A stretch of DNA of 64,000 nt. Source: CAVYVZ01 sp963772065. GTDB lineage: Bacteria; Acidobacteriota; Vicinamibacteria; Vicinamibacterales; UBA2999. The stretch covers positions 751,342 to 815,341 of the forward strand of contig CAVYVZ010000009.1 of NCBI GenBank assembly GCA_963772065.1, given 5' to 3'. The position numbers and the translations under genes are program-made. Positions 27,647-36,109 of this stretch are shown piece after piece; position 1 is the stretch's first letter, and each line of letters begins with the position of its first letter. Under the pieces are notes generated by a model. That model was not told where the DNA came from, did not search any database, and worked only from the letters and a program-made list of their open reading frames with translations.

Positions 27647-29486
27647 GGTAGTCGGAATCGATCTCGGGACGACGAACAGCCTCGTAGCCTACGTCCACGA
27701 CGCCAGGCCGGTCGTGATCCGCGACGAGAACGACGATCCGCTGGTTCCCTCGGTGGTCTCGCTCGGCGACGACGGGACGATCTTCGTCGGCCGCGAGGCG
27801 CAGCGGCGCCTGCTGACGACGCCCGGCCGGAGCGTGTACTCGGTGAAGCGGTTCATGGGGCGCGGACTCGAGGACGTGCAGCACGAGGCGGAGTTGCTGC
27901 CGTTCCGCGTGAGCGGCGCGCCGGGCGGCGTCGTCCGCATCGGTCTCGGCGAGCGCGAGTTCACGCCGCCGGAGATCTCTGCCTTCATCCTGCGCGAGCT
28001 GAAATACCGGGCCGAAGAATTCTTCCGCCGGCAGGGTGAGCTCGATTTCGAGGTCGATCGCGCCGTCATCACCGTTCCCGCGTACTTCAACGACGCGCAG
28101 CGCACCGCCACGCGCGATGCCGGCCGCCTCGCCGGGCTCGAAGTGCTGCGCATCATCAACGAGCCGACAGCCGCATCGCTGGCCTACGGCCTCGATCGCA
28201 AGAACCGCGGCACCGTTGCCGTCTACGACTTCGGCGGCGGCACGTTCGACATCTCGATCCTGAAAGTCGAAGACGGCGTGTTCCAGGTCCTTGCGACGAA
28301 CGGAGACACCCATCTCGGCGGCGACGATATCGACCTGCTGCTCGTGGGAGCGGTTCTTCGCGAGGCCGCGAGCGTGTCGCCGGAGACGATCCAGGCGATC
28401 CGCAAGGCGGTGATCCTCGCCAAGTGGGATCTCTCCGAGCATGACGAGGCGGAGATTCGCGTGGATCCGGCGCCGGATCTTCCCGGCGGCTATCGCAGGC
28501 GGATCGCGCGCGCGGAGTTCGAAGACACGATCCGCCCGCTCATCGAGCGCACGCTCGCGCCCTGCCGCCAGGCGCTCGTCGACGCCGGTCTGCAGCCGGC
28601 GGACGTCGACGAGGTGGTGCTGGTTGGCGGCTCCACGCGCATCCCGCTCGTCAGACGCGCGGTCGAGGAGCTCTTCGGCCGGACCCCGCACAGCGAGCTG
28701 AACCCCGACGAGGTCGTGGCGCTCGGCGCCGCCGTGCAGGCCGACATTCTCGTGAGCGGCCGCCGCGAGATGCTGCTGCTCGACGTCACGCCGCTTTCGC
28801 TCGGCATCGAGACCATGGGCGGCGTCGTCTCGAAGATCATCCTGCGGAACTCGACGATCCCGGCAAGCGGACGGGAGATGTTCACAACGGGCGTGGACAA
28901 TCAAACGGCCGTCGATGTCCACGTGCTGCAGGGCGAGCGCGAGCTGGCCGCGGACTGCCGGTCGCTCGCGCGATTCAAGCTTCGGGGCATTCCCGCGATG
29001 CCGGCCGGCCTGGCGCGCATCGAGGTCCGGTTCCAGATCGACGCGAACGGCATCCTGAGCGTGAGTGCGCACGAGCTGCGCACCGGCATCGAGCAGGCCA
29101 TCGAGGTCAAGCCGTCATACGGCCTGACGGATGAAGAAGTCGAGCGCATGCTCATCGAATCGTTCGAGCATGCGGAGGCCGACATCGAAGCGCGTCTGCT
29201 GATCGACGCGCGCAACGAAGCCGAGTCGGTCGTGATTGCCACGGAGAAGTCGCTGCGGCGCCCCGACTTTGCGCAGCTCGCGGCGGAGGAGCTGCAACAG
29301 GGTGAAACCGGTCGGATCGAGATGGCGCTGGCGCACTTGAAGCACGCGATACGCGGCGACGATCGCGCCGCCATCCAGGAGAAGACGCACGTCCTGAACC
29401 ACGTCACGCAGCATCTTGCCGAGGTCGTGATGAACCGCACCGTCCGCGCCGCCCTCGCGGGAAAGACCGTCGACGAAGTGAAGTAG
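27639..29486 (+). CDS. hscA: Hsp70-type chaperone HscA
   Basis: This 615-residue Hsp70 is dedicated to Fe-S assembly. It shows GIDLGTTNSLVAYVHDARP, the phosphate loop YDFGGGTFDISILKVEDG, VVLVGGSTRIPLVRRAVEE and the substrate domain. Its length is that of HscA rather than DnaK, and the acidic DnaK tail is absent. It acts on the IscU LPPVK motif. Confidence 0.95.
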   Translation: MGKVVGIDLGTTNSLVAYVHDARPVVIRDENDDPLVPSVVSLGDDGTIFVGREAQRRLLTTPGRSVYSVKRFMGRGLEDVQHEAELLPFRVSGAPGGVVRIGLGEREFTPPEISAFILRELKYRAEEFFRRQGELDFEVDRAVITVPAYFNDAQRTATRDAGRLAGLEVLRIINEPTAASLAYGLDRKNRGTVAVYDFGGGTFDISILKVEDGVFQVLATNGDTHLGGDDIDLLLVGAVLREAASVSPETIQAIRKAVILAKWDLSEHDEAEIRVDPAPDLPGGYRRRIARAEFEDTIRPLIERTLAPCRQALVDAGLQPADVDEVVLVGGSTRIPLVRRAVEELFGRTPHSELNPDEVVALGAAVQADILVSGRREMLLLDVTPLSLGIETMGGVVSKIILRNSTIPASGREMFTTGVDNQTAVDVHVLQGERELAADCRSLARFKLRGIPAMPAGLARIEVRFQIDANGILSVSAHELRTGIEQAIEVKPSYGLTDEEVERMLIESFEHAEADIEARLLIDARNEAESVVIATEKSLRRPDFAQLAAEELQQGETGRIEMALAHLKHAIRGDDRAAIQEKTHVLNHVTQHLAEVVMNRTVRAALAGKTVDEVK

Positions 29487-29516
29487 AGACCAGAGACCGA
29501 AGACGAAAGACTCAAG
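29486..29516 (+). repeat. 7-nt repeat run upstream of fdx
   Basis: Starting on the last base of the hscA stop, GAGACCA, GAGACCG, AAGACGA, AAGACTC and AAG occupy the entire gap to the fdx ATG at a strict seven-base period. No complementary arm is present. Confidence 0.7.
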
Positions 29517-29909
29517 ATGCCCAAAGTCACTTTCATCATCGACGGCAAGGAGCAGACCGTCGAGTTCGAGCACGGGAAGCTGGAGTACCAGCATCACGGC
29601 CTGCCGGAGTCGTTCCTCGACGTGGCGATGAACCTCGGGATTCACCTGGAGCATGCGTGCGGCGGGAGCTGCGCGTGCACCACGTGCCATGTCATCATCC
29701 GCAAAGGCGAACAGAACCTGAGCGAGATGGAGGACAAGGAGGCCGATCGCCTCGACACCGCCTGGGACCTGACCACGTCGTCGCGGCTCGGCTGTCAGGC
29801 GGTCATCAAGGGCGATGTCGTGGCTGAAATGCCGATGTATACGCGCAACTACGTGCAGGAGGGCGGCGGCATTCAGCTTGGGAAGTCCGACAGAGAGGCA
29901 CGGCCATGA
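29517..29909 (+). CDS. fdx: Isc-type [2Fe-2S] ferredoxin
   Basis: This 130-residue adrenodoxin-type ferredoxin ligates its cluster through CGGSCACTTC (C-x5-C-x2-C) and a fourth Cys in SRLGCQAVIK. It supplies electrons for IscU-based assembly. The C-terminal tail after YTRNYVQEG is longer than in E. coli Fdx. Its stop overlaps the iscX start (ATGA). Confidence 0.94.
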   Translation: MPKVTFIIDGKEQTVEFEHGKLEYQHHGLPESFLDVAMNLGIHLEHACGGSCACTTCHVIIRKGEQNLSEMEDKEADRLDTAWDLTTSSRLGCQAVIKGDVVAEMPMYTRNYVQEGGGIQLGKSDREARP

Positions 29910-30112
29910 AGTGGACGGATTCCGAGGACATTGGAATCGCGCTCTTCGAGAAGTTCCCGCAGCAGGATCCGCTGACCGTGCGCTTCACCGAGCTGCGGGA
30001 ACGTGTGATGCAGCTCGAGGGTTTTGACGATGAGCCGAAGGCCTCGAACGAGCCCAAGCTCGAGGCGATCCAGATGGCTTGGTACGAAGAATGGAAGGAC
30101 AACCAGGAGTAG
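29906..30112 (+). CDS. iscX: IscX (Fe-S assembly accessory protein)
   Basis: This 68-residue acidic protein (MKWTDSEDIGIALFEKF, ending AIQMAWYEEWKD) is typical of IscX, an iron-binding modulator of IscS. It is the last gene of the isc operon, so the operon is complete from iscR to iscX. Confidence 0.93.
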   Translation: MKWTDSEDIGIALFEKFPQQDPLTVRFTELRERVMQLEGFDDEPKASNEPKLEAIQMAWYEEWKDNQE

Positions 30113-30125
30113 ACGCCTGGCGTCT
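30111..30125 (+). terminator. Possible weak terminator after iscX
   Basis: AGACGC-CTG-GCGTCT forms a six-pair stem overlapping the iscX stop and is followed by TAAG rather than a T tract. It could attenuate rather than fully end isc transcription. Confidence 0.35.
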
Positions 30126-30132
30126 TAAGCCC

Positions 30133-30525
30133 ATGAGGTCGGTAACCGCGCTGTTCGTCGTGCTGAGCCTGGCCGCGCCGCTTGCTGCGCAGGACGCCCG
30201 TCCTGCGGATCAGCCGCGCGTCGACGTCGACCGCCTTCCACTGAACCTCAATCGTATCCAGCGTGAGCTGAGGCACGCTGCCGACCTCGAACAGCGCGAG
30301 GGCCTCAACCTGCGCTACGTGATCCAGATCTACGGCTCGGCGCCTCCGCTCGAGATCTTCAACGAAGAGTCGAACCTGGTGAACGGGCCGGTACCCTACG
30401 GTGCGCCCACGCATCGCGAGCTGATCGACCAGGTCACGCCGCAGCCCTTCCGCGCACCGGTTGCGGATTTCAGCGCCCTCATGCGCTGGCTCGCCGACCG
30501 CAACAAGGAAAAAGGAAAAAGGTAA
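30133..30525 (+). CDS. Small exported hypothetical protein
   Basis: This 130-residue protein has a clear signal peptide (RSVTALFVVLSLAAPLAAQ), after which nothing recognisable follows. The mature part is hydrophilic and ends DRNKEKGKR. Those last codons are formed by the AAGGAAA repeat units of the adjacent inverted array, so the repeat has been built into the gene's 3' end. The start is 21 bp after iscX. Function is unknown. Confidence 0.6.
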   Translation: MRSVTALFVVLSLAAPLAAQDARPADQPRVDVDRLPLNLNRIQRELRHAADLEQREGLNLRYVIQIYGSAPPLEIFNEESNLVNGPVPYGAPTHRELIDQVTPQPFRAPVADFSALMRWLADRNKEKGKR

Positions 30526-30621
30526 AAGGACAATCCTGCAGGATTTGATTCGATCCGCACAGCTGTAGCTAAGCGGGCGGATCCTGCAGAATTTACCTTT
30601 TACCTTTTACCTTTTTCCTTA
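30505..30621. repeat. Large inverted 7-nt repeat hairpin between convergent genes
   Basis: The left arm 30505-30544 (AAGGAAA, AAGGAAA, AAGGTAA, AAGGACA, then ATCCTGCAGGAT) is nearly the reverse complement of the right arm 30581-30621 (ATCCTGCAG, then TACCTTT three times and TTCCTTA). An inner ATCCGC/GCGGAT pair extends the stem. It lies exactly between convergent stops and probably acts as a bidirectional terminator. Confidence 0.8.
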
Positions 30622-31077
30622 CGTAGTGCTCTTCGTCTGCTGAAGATCCGCTGGAATGTAGTGCACGTACGCGTTCAGCAGCGTGATCGCCTCGTCCCGT
30701 TCGTCCAGCTCCAGCGCGAGCAGATCCCGCATCGATAGCACGCCGGCCAGGCGGCCGTCGCGGAGCACGAGCAGGTGGCGGACGCGTGCCTGCTGCATCC
30801 GTCGCATGCAGACGTCGTGTGACTCCGCGATTTCGGCGGTGACCAGGTTGGTCGTCATCACGCTGCTGACGGGCGTCGTGGCAGGATCGACGCCGGCGGC
30901 GACCACGCGCGCGAGCATGTCCCGCTCGGTGAAGACGCCAGCCACGCGATCGCCATCGACCACCGGCACGGCGCCAATCTGACGTTCGCTCATGACGCGC
31001 GCCGCCTGAACGATGGACGTCGCCACGTCGACAACGACGACCTCGCGGCTCTCGAGCAGGGGTCTGATGGGTTTCAT
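30619..31077 (-). CDS. CBS-domain-pair protein
   Basis: This 152-residue protein has two CBS motifs: IVQAARVMSERQIGAVPVVDGDRVAGVFTERD is split between the N-terminal half and its partner VRHLLVLRDGRLAGVLSMRD. Stand-alone CBS pairs bind adenine nucleotides and sense energy charge; partners are not indicated here. ATG 31077 was chosen because the upstream open frame is just the AGGCGGT repeat array. Confidence 0.85.
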   Translation of the reverse strand: MKPIRPLLESREVVVVDVATSIVQAARVMSERQIGAVPVVDGDRVAGVFTERDMLARVVAAGVDPATTPVSSVMTTNLVTAEIAESHDVCMRRMQQARVRHLLVLRDGRLAGVLSMRDLLALELDERDEAITLLNAYVHYIPADLQQTKSTT

Positions 31078-31112
31078 GGACGACTCCCTTGAGGGGCAAC
31101 GATGATACACCC

Positions 31113-31188
31113 AGGCGGTAGGCGGTAGGCGGTAGGCGGTAGGCGGTGGGCGTGGGCGTGGGCGGTCGGCCGTCGGCCTACCGCCTGA
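31113..31188. repeat. GC-rich 7-nt tandem repeat with complementary end
   Basis: Five perfect consecutive copies of AGGCGGT (31113-31147) are followed by drifting seven-base units (GGGCGTG, GGCGTGG, GCGGTCG, GCCGTCG). The end, GCCTACCGCCT, pairs back to the first units. It sits between the divergent CBS and membrane-protein genes. Confidence 0.8.
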
Positions 31189-31201
31189 TAGACTGCCCAA
31201 G

Positions 31202-31690
31202 ATGGGCTTTTCCAGCCTTCGCCAGCACCGGATGCGGGCCTACTATCTGCCCTTCATCGCGGGCGTGGTGCTGGTCGTGAGCGCCTTCCTGCCGTGGGTG
31301 ATGATTGGCGGGATTGGCGTCGGCGGCGTCCCGGCCGCATCGGCGCTCTGGATCCTGGCACTGGGTATCGCCGCGATGATCCTCGCCTCGCTCAGCGTGA
31401 TCACGCGCAGGAACTCGCGCCATCCGCTCCTGGTCGTCGGCCTCGTGGCGCTGGCAATCGAGTTTCTCGCCTGGCAGTGGATGCAACGCTCGCTGGCCGA
31501 GCAGGCATGGGCGAGCGCGCAGGCGGCGGCCATCGTGGCCGGCGGCCCCGCGGCCGCGGTCGGCGCTCCCTCAGTCGGGGCGGGCCTTTACCTGGGCATC
31601 GCCGCCGCCATCGTCATCACCCTCTTCGGCCTCACCATCGTCATCAAACAGGTTTCACGCCCCTATGCGCCGCCGGAGGACGACGTCTGA
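31202..31690 (+). CDS. Small integral membrane protein, unknown function
   Basis: This 162-residue protein has about four membrane helices (YYLPFIAGVVLVVSAFLPW first, GLYLGIAAAIVITLFGLTIV last). I see no catalytic motif. The N-terminal FLPWV pattern recurs in small Acidobacteriota and actinobacterial membrane proteins of unknown role. mqnD follows after two bases, so the two are probably co-transcribed. Confidence 0.65.
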   Translation: MGFSSLRQHRMRAYYLPFIAGVVLVVSAFLPWVMIGGIGVGGVPAASALWILALGIAAMILASLSVITRRNSRHPLLVVGLVALAIEFLAWQWMQRSLAEQAWASAQAAAIVAGGPAAAVGAPSVGAGLYLGIAAAIVITLFGLTIVIKQVSRPYAPPEDDV

Positions 31691-31692
31691 AG

Positions 31693-32520
31693 ATGAAGAT
31701 TACCGTTGCCCACAGCCCTGATTCCGACGACGCGTTCATGCACTATGCGATCGCCGCCGGAAAGGTCGATACCGGCGGCATCGCATTCGATCACCTGCTC
31801 GCCGACATCGAGACGCTGAACCGGGCCGCCTTCGAGGGCACGTACGAGGTCAGCGCCGTGTCGTTTCACGCCTACGCGCACCTCACGGACAAGTACCTGC
31901 TCCTGCCGCACGGTTCCAGCATGGGCGACCGCTACGGCCCGATCGTCGTCGCGCGTGAAGACGGGCCGACGTCCACGAAGGGGATCTCGGTTGCGGTGCC
32001 CGGCACGTTGACGACGGCGTTTCTGGCGCTGCGGATCTATCAGCCCGACATCGAGTATGTGGTCATGCCGTTCGACGAGATCCAGGAGCAGGTCCGCGCC
32101 GGCGAGGTGGCGGCCGGACTGCTCATTCACGAAGGGCAGCTCACGTACGCCGACGAAGGTCTCAAGAAGCTCGTCGATCTCGGCGAGTGGTGGGCCGAGC
32201 GCACGGGCGGCCTGCCCCTGCCGCTCGGCGGCAACGTCATTCGCCGCGATCTCGGCGAGGAGATGGTCGCGAAGGTCTCACGGATTCTGCATGCGAGCAT
32301 CGCCTACGGGTTGAGCCATCGGGACGAGGCGCTCGACTACGCGCTGCAGTTCGGCCGCGGCCTCGACCGGCGAAAGGCCGACCGCTTCGTGGGCATGTAC
32401 GTGAACGAGCTCACCCTGCAGTACGGCGATCGCGGCCGCCGCGCGGTGCAGCGGCTGATGGACGACGCGTGGGCGCATCGCCTGATTCCGAAGCCGGTGT
32501 CGGTGGAGTTCAGCGCGTGA
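31693..32520 (+). CDS. mqnD: MqnD-like 1,4-dihydroxy-6-naphthoate synthase
   Basis: This 275-residue periplasmic-binding-protein-fold enzyme starts KITVAHSPDSDDAFMHYAI, the MqnD hallmark. It continues with SSMGDRYGPIVVA and a substrate loop AVPGTLTTAFLAL. MqnD converts cyclic dehypoxanthinyl futalosine to the naphthoate of menaquinone. mqnE at 40911 and menG at 5831 support a futalosine-type menaquinone pathway. MqnA is a close relative, but the SPDxDDAFM motif favours MqnD. Confidence 0.85.
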   Translation: MKITVAHSPDSDDAFMHYAIAAGKVDTGGIAFDHLLADIETLNRAAFEGTYEVSAVSFHAYAHLTDKYLLLPHGSSMGDRYGPIVVAREDGPTSTKGISVAVPGTLTTAFLALRIYQPDIEYVVMPFDEIQEQVRAGEVAAGLLIHEGQLTYADEGLKKLVDLGEWWAERTGGLPLPLGGNVIRRDLGEEMVAKVSRILHASIAYGLSHRDEALDYALQFGRGLDRRKADRFVGMYVNELTLQYGDRGRRAVQRLMDDAWAHRLIPKPVSVEFSA

Positions 32521-32565
32521 ATGTTGGTGCGACATGTAGGTCCGCATGGGGCGTACGATCGCCCG

Positions 32566-33189
32566 ATGCCCGATCCGTTCGTCGTTCGACACGCCACTCC
32601 CGCTGACGCGCCGATCATCGCCCGGCATCGCGCGGAAATGTTCCGCGACATGGGCCAGCTCCCGGCGGCGACCTACCAGGAGCTCGTCGATCGAACCGTG
32701 GCCTATCTGCCGCAGGCGATCACGGCCGGCGAGTACATCGGATGGCTGGTCTCCGCACCCGGGTCTCCTGAGATCATTGCCGGAGCCGGCGCCCAGCTCA
32801 GACGCATCCTGCCACGGCCGATGACAGCGACCGGGCAGACGCGGATCGCCCTCGCGCGCGAGGCGATCGTGCTCAATGTGTTCACCGAGCGTCCCTGGCG
32901 CCGGAAAGGCATCGCCCGCCTGTTGATGCGGCACGTGATCGATTGGGCCGCACACACCAATGTCGACCGGCTTGTGCTGCACGCGTCGGATGAGGGGCGC
33001 GTTCTGTACGAGCGCCTCGGGTTCGTGCCGACCGGCGAAATGCGCTACGCCGGACCCCTCGAGCTGACGGCCGGGTACGAAACGCGAAAGCCTTACACCG
33101 GCCGTAAGTTGCAGAAAATTAACGTCTTACCTCTTGTCATCGCGGAGCGGACCGGACATACTCTGGCCTCCGCTTCAGGGAGGTGGAAT
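32566..33189 (+). CDS. GNAT-family N-acetyltransferase
   Basis: The N-terminal ~175 residues form a GNAT domain: VVRHATPADAPIIARHRAEM, the acetyl-CoA loop ERPWRRKGIARLLM, and VLHASDEGRVLYERLGF near the end. No stop is found before the next gene. The frame runs on through unrelated sequence into the CHRD protein's signal peptide, although TAA lies in another frame at 33105. An indel near 33100 is likely, so the end given is nominal. The substrate is unknown. Confidence 0.75.
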
Positions 33190-33724
33190 GTGAGACGACG
33201 TAGTGCGGTTTTGACGCTCGTGCTTCTCGGAGTCGTGAGCGTTGCGTTGGCGGGTGGTTTGAGGAATTGGCGGGCGTCGCTCGCGCGGTTTCGAAGAAGT
33301 GCCGTCGGTCTCGACCACGGCGCGCGGCGATTTCAGCGCGGTGATCAGCGAGGACGAGGAGACGGTGAGCTGGAAGCTGAGTTATTCGGAGCTGCAAGGC
33401 AACGTGGCGCAGGCCCACATTCACTTTGCCGATCGCCGACGTGAACGGCGGCATCAGCGTGTTCCTCTGCACGAATCTTGGCAATGGACCCGCGGGCACG
33501 CAGCCGTGTCCCCCGCCGCCCGCTACCATCAGCGGCACGTTTTCTGCCGTCGACGTCATCGGACCGACGGTGCCAGGGAATTGCGCCAGGCGAGCTCGCC
33601 GAGCTGATCAAGGCGATTCGCGCGCGTCGCACGTACGCGAATGTGCATTCGCAGCTTGTTCCCAGGTGGAGAGGCCCGTGGTCAGATCGTTCCGGGCCGT
33701 AACCAGCATCACGAGGAGGACTAG
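33190..33724 (+). CDS. CHRD-domain exported protein, several frameshifts
   Basis: A signal peptide (RRRSAVLTLVLLGVVSVALAG, GTG start after GGAGG) leads into a CHRD domain recovered from three frames. The pieces are ARGDFSAVISEDEETVSWKL, QGNVAQAHIHFAD, VNGGISVFLCTNLGNGP, ATISGTFSAVDVIGPT, LIKAIRARRTYANVHSQ and finally GGEARGQI. At least four indels fall within 430 bp. All domain parts are in order, so the gene may be whole in the organism. CHRD proteins are secreted or envelope-attached, with unknown function. Confidence 0.7.
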
Positions 33725-34509
33725 TCGCTCGACCGCTCGCCGAATCGCGCGCATGCAGCTGCTGCACGCCCTCGGTGAGTGCGGCGGGCCCGGGCTGGAG
33801 GATGTAGGCTGACTTGATCTCATAGATGTGGCCGCCGCGCACGGCGGCCACATCGTTCCCACCCCGGCCGCGCGGCGATCTTCTCGGTCCGAACCGCCTT
33901 GCCGCACCACGATCCGACGATCACCTCCGGATCGCGTCGAACCACTTCTTCGGATGCCACGATTCGATCCTTTCCGAGCTTTGCCTGCCGGAGCTCCGGA
34001 AAGATCGGGTCGCCACCCGCGATCTCCACCAGCTCCTCGACCCACTGGATGCCGGAGATGATCGGCTCGTCCCACTCTTCGAAGAAGACACGAGGCCGGC
34101 GCGGAAGCGCCGCAGCCCGCGCGCGGATCGCGTCGAGTCCCGATTCGAGCCGCATCGCCAGCGCTTCAGCCTTGTCACCACAGCCGATCAGGCCGCCCAG
34201 CATGCGGATCATCTGCAGGATCTCGGCGATCGACCGCTGGTTGAACGTGACCACGGTGTGACCACGCCGAATCAGGTCGGTGACGATGTTGGCCTGGAGG
34301 TCCGAGAACGCGAGGATGAGGTCCGGATCGAGCGCTTCGATCTTGTCGTATTTCGCCGTGAGAAACGCAGACACGCGCGGCTTCTGGCGCGCTTCGGGCG
34401 GACGCACGGTGTACCCCGACACGCCGACGACGCGATCCCCCTCGCCGAGGAGATACAGCGTTTCCGTCGTCTCCTCGGTCAGGCAGACGATGCGGCGGGG
34501 ATAGGACAT
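33721..34509 (-). CDS. Periplasmic-binding-fold protein, BtuF-like (no signal peptide), frameshifted end
   Basis: About 260 residues resemble BtuF/FecB proteins: PRRIVCLTEETTETLYLLGE, VVGVSGYTVRPPEA, LDPDLILAFSDLQANIV and SGIQWVEELVEIAGG. It begins MSYPRR with no signal peptide, so it may be cytoplasmic, unlike the true BtuF of this operon. Two indels (near 33835 and 33750) scramble the end after AVRGGHIYEIKSAYILQPGP. It overlaps the preceding DUF71 gene by 31 bp. A role in corrinoid handling is inferred from position. Confidence 0.75.
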
Positions 34510-35156
34510 AGGTCGATGAATACGAACGGATCGCGCGCAACCGTCTCGCCCACCTCGATCGACAGCGGGCTGCTGAACATCGGCCCGCCGTAGACGAACG
34601 TGTGGAACTCGCCATTCTCCCCGCAGGGATCGATGCCGGCGGGGAAATCGGCCAGCAGCCGCGCGTCGAACTCGCGGCCGGCGAACGACGCATCCAGCTT
34701 GCGCGTGTCGACCACCGAGAGCTTCGTGCGGACGCCGGCGGCAACCATCTCCTGCGCCAGCGCGTGCGTCGGCATCCCCCACAGCGGGAAGAGCGGCGTC
34801 AAACCAGTCTCGGCAAGCCGCTCCTCGCGGTACCGGCGAACGTCCTCCAGGAACAAGTCGCCGAATGCGACGTGCGTGAAACCCTCCGCGACGGCACGCG
34901 CGCACGCGTCGCGCATCCGAGCCTCGTAGATGTCGTTCGAGCACGGATGCGGGATTGGCACCTGCCACAACGCCAGTCCGGCCGCCTGCGCCTGCGCTTC
35001 CAGGAGCTCGCGGCGCACTCCATGCATCGCGACGCGGTCGGCGCTCTCGTTAACGGTCGTGAGCAGTGCGGCCACCGCTCCCGGATGCGTCCGATTCAGT
35101 ACGTGCAGCGTCCATGCGCTGTCCTTGCCGCTGCTCCACGATAGGAGAATTTTCAT
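34479..35156 (-). CDS. DUF71/COG2102 ATP pyrophosphatase, B12-operon copy 2
   Basis: This 225-residue PP-loop enzyme has the ATP site LLSWSSGKDSAWTLHVL and the family signatures FGDLFLEDVRRYRE and GIDPCGENGEFHTFVYGGP. The eukaryotic member Dph6 amidates diphthine. Bacterial members found with B12 transporters have been predicted to act in B12 salvage. It lies downstream of btuF across a small repeat. Together with the copy at 37870 it gives two paralogues in one locus. Confidence 0.85.
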   Translation of the reverse strand: MKILLSWSSGKDSAWTLHVLNRTHPGAVAALLTTVNESADRVAMHGVRRELLEAQAQAAGLALWQVPIPHPCSNDIYEARMRDACARAVAEGFTHVAFGDLFLEDVRRYREERLAETGLTPLFPLWGMPTHALAQEMVAAGVRTKLSVVDTRKLDASFAGREFDARLLADFPAGIDPCGENGEFHTFVYGGPMFSSPLSIEVGETVARDPFVFIDLCPIPAASSA

Positions 35157-35223
35157 TGCTCTTTCTCAACCACGAAAGCACGAAATACACGAAAGAGTGG
35201 TTTTTGTTTCGTGGTTTTCGTGT
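35157..35223. repeat. Short inverted CACGAAA-type repeat between btuF and the second DUF71 gene
   Basis: CCACGAAAGCACGAAATACACGAAAG is present as adjoining units of about 8 bases and pairs with GTTTCGTGGTTTTCGTG further on. It separates btuF from the DUF71 copy and could form a hairpin within the operon. Confidence 0.6.
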
Positions 35224-36109
35224 TTATTTGAATGCGTCCGGATGAATTGCCCGCGCGTATTCCTCAGCCGCTCGTGCAATTCGCGGCCCCGGCACGACGA
35301 GGTGATCGCCGAGCATCATGTGGACGCGGCCCGTCTTGACAGCCGGAATCGACGGCAGCGCCTGCCATGTCGCGCGCTCCTTCTCGAGCTCGCCCGGCTT
35401 CAGTTCGCGAGAAGTACAGAAGGTCGAGGATCACGTCCGGCGCACGCGAGATGAGCATTTCCGTCGAGGCCTGAACGGACTGCCGCTTGATGTCGCTGAA
35501 GACGTTCGCGCCTCCGGCGAGCGTGACGACGTCGTGCAGGAACCCGATGCCTCCGCTGGCATGCAGCTGGCGGAGCGACTGTGGCGTGCGCCCCATGACC
35601 AGCAGCGTCCGGGGACGCGGCCTTCCAGCGACGCGCGCGCGCACCGCACTCAGCCGCGCCTCGATGGCCGCCGCCACGCGACCGGCTTCCTCCGCACGCC
35701 CGGTCAGTTTGCCGAGCGCATGAAACGTCGGCGTCAGATCGGCAAGGCCGCCATGGCGATACGAGAACGTCGGGATGCCGGCGGCGGCGAGCTGTTTGTC
35801 GAGATCCGTCTGCGAGCCATAGGTCAGCACGAGGTCGGGGCGCATCGAGAGAATGCGTTCCGTATCCGGATCGAGCAGGGCGCCTACCTTGGGTAGCTTC
35901 AACACCTCGGGCGGGTCATCATCGAAGCTGCTGACGGCAATCACCTGCGGCCCGGCGCCGATCGCAAACAGGATCTCGGTGAGCGCTGGCACGAGCGAGA
36001 CGATTCGCCGGGCAGGCTGTTGGGCGTGCGCCGGCGGCGGTGCCGGGCCGCCCCAACCCGCGAGGCACACCACCAGGCAGACGATCAGGTTCTTCGGACG
36101 AGCAGCCAT
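35224..36109 (-). CDS. btuF: Vitamin B12 ABC transporter substrate-binding protein BtuF, one frameshift
   Basis: This exported binding protein has about 295 residues: a signal peptide (LIVCLVVCLAGWG), then RRIVSLVPALTEILFAIGAG, SSFDDDPPEVLKLPKVG, LSMRPDLVLTYGSQTD and the BtuF core. A missing base near 35413 ends the open frame early. Restoring it gives GELEKERATWQALPSIPAV, then VHMMLGDHLVVPGPRIA and a stop at 35224. It overlaps btuC by 25 bp and delivers cobalamin to BtuCD. Confidence 0.88.
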
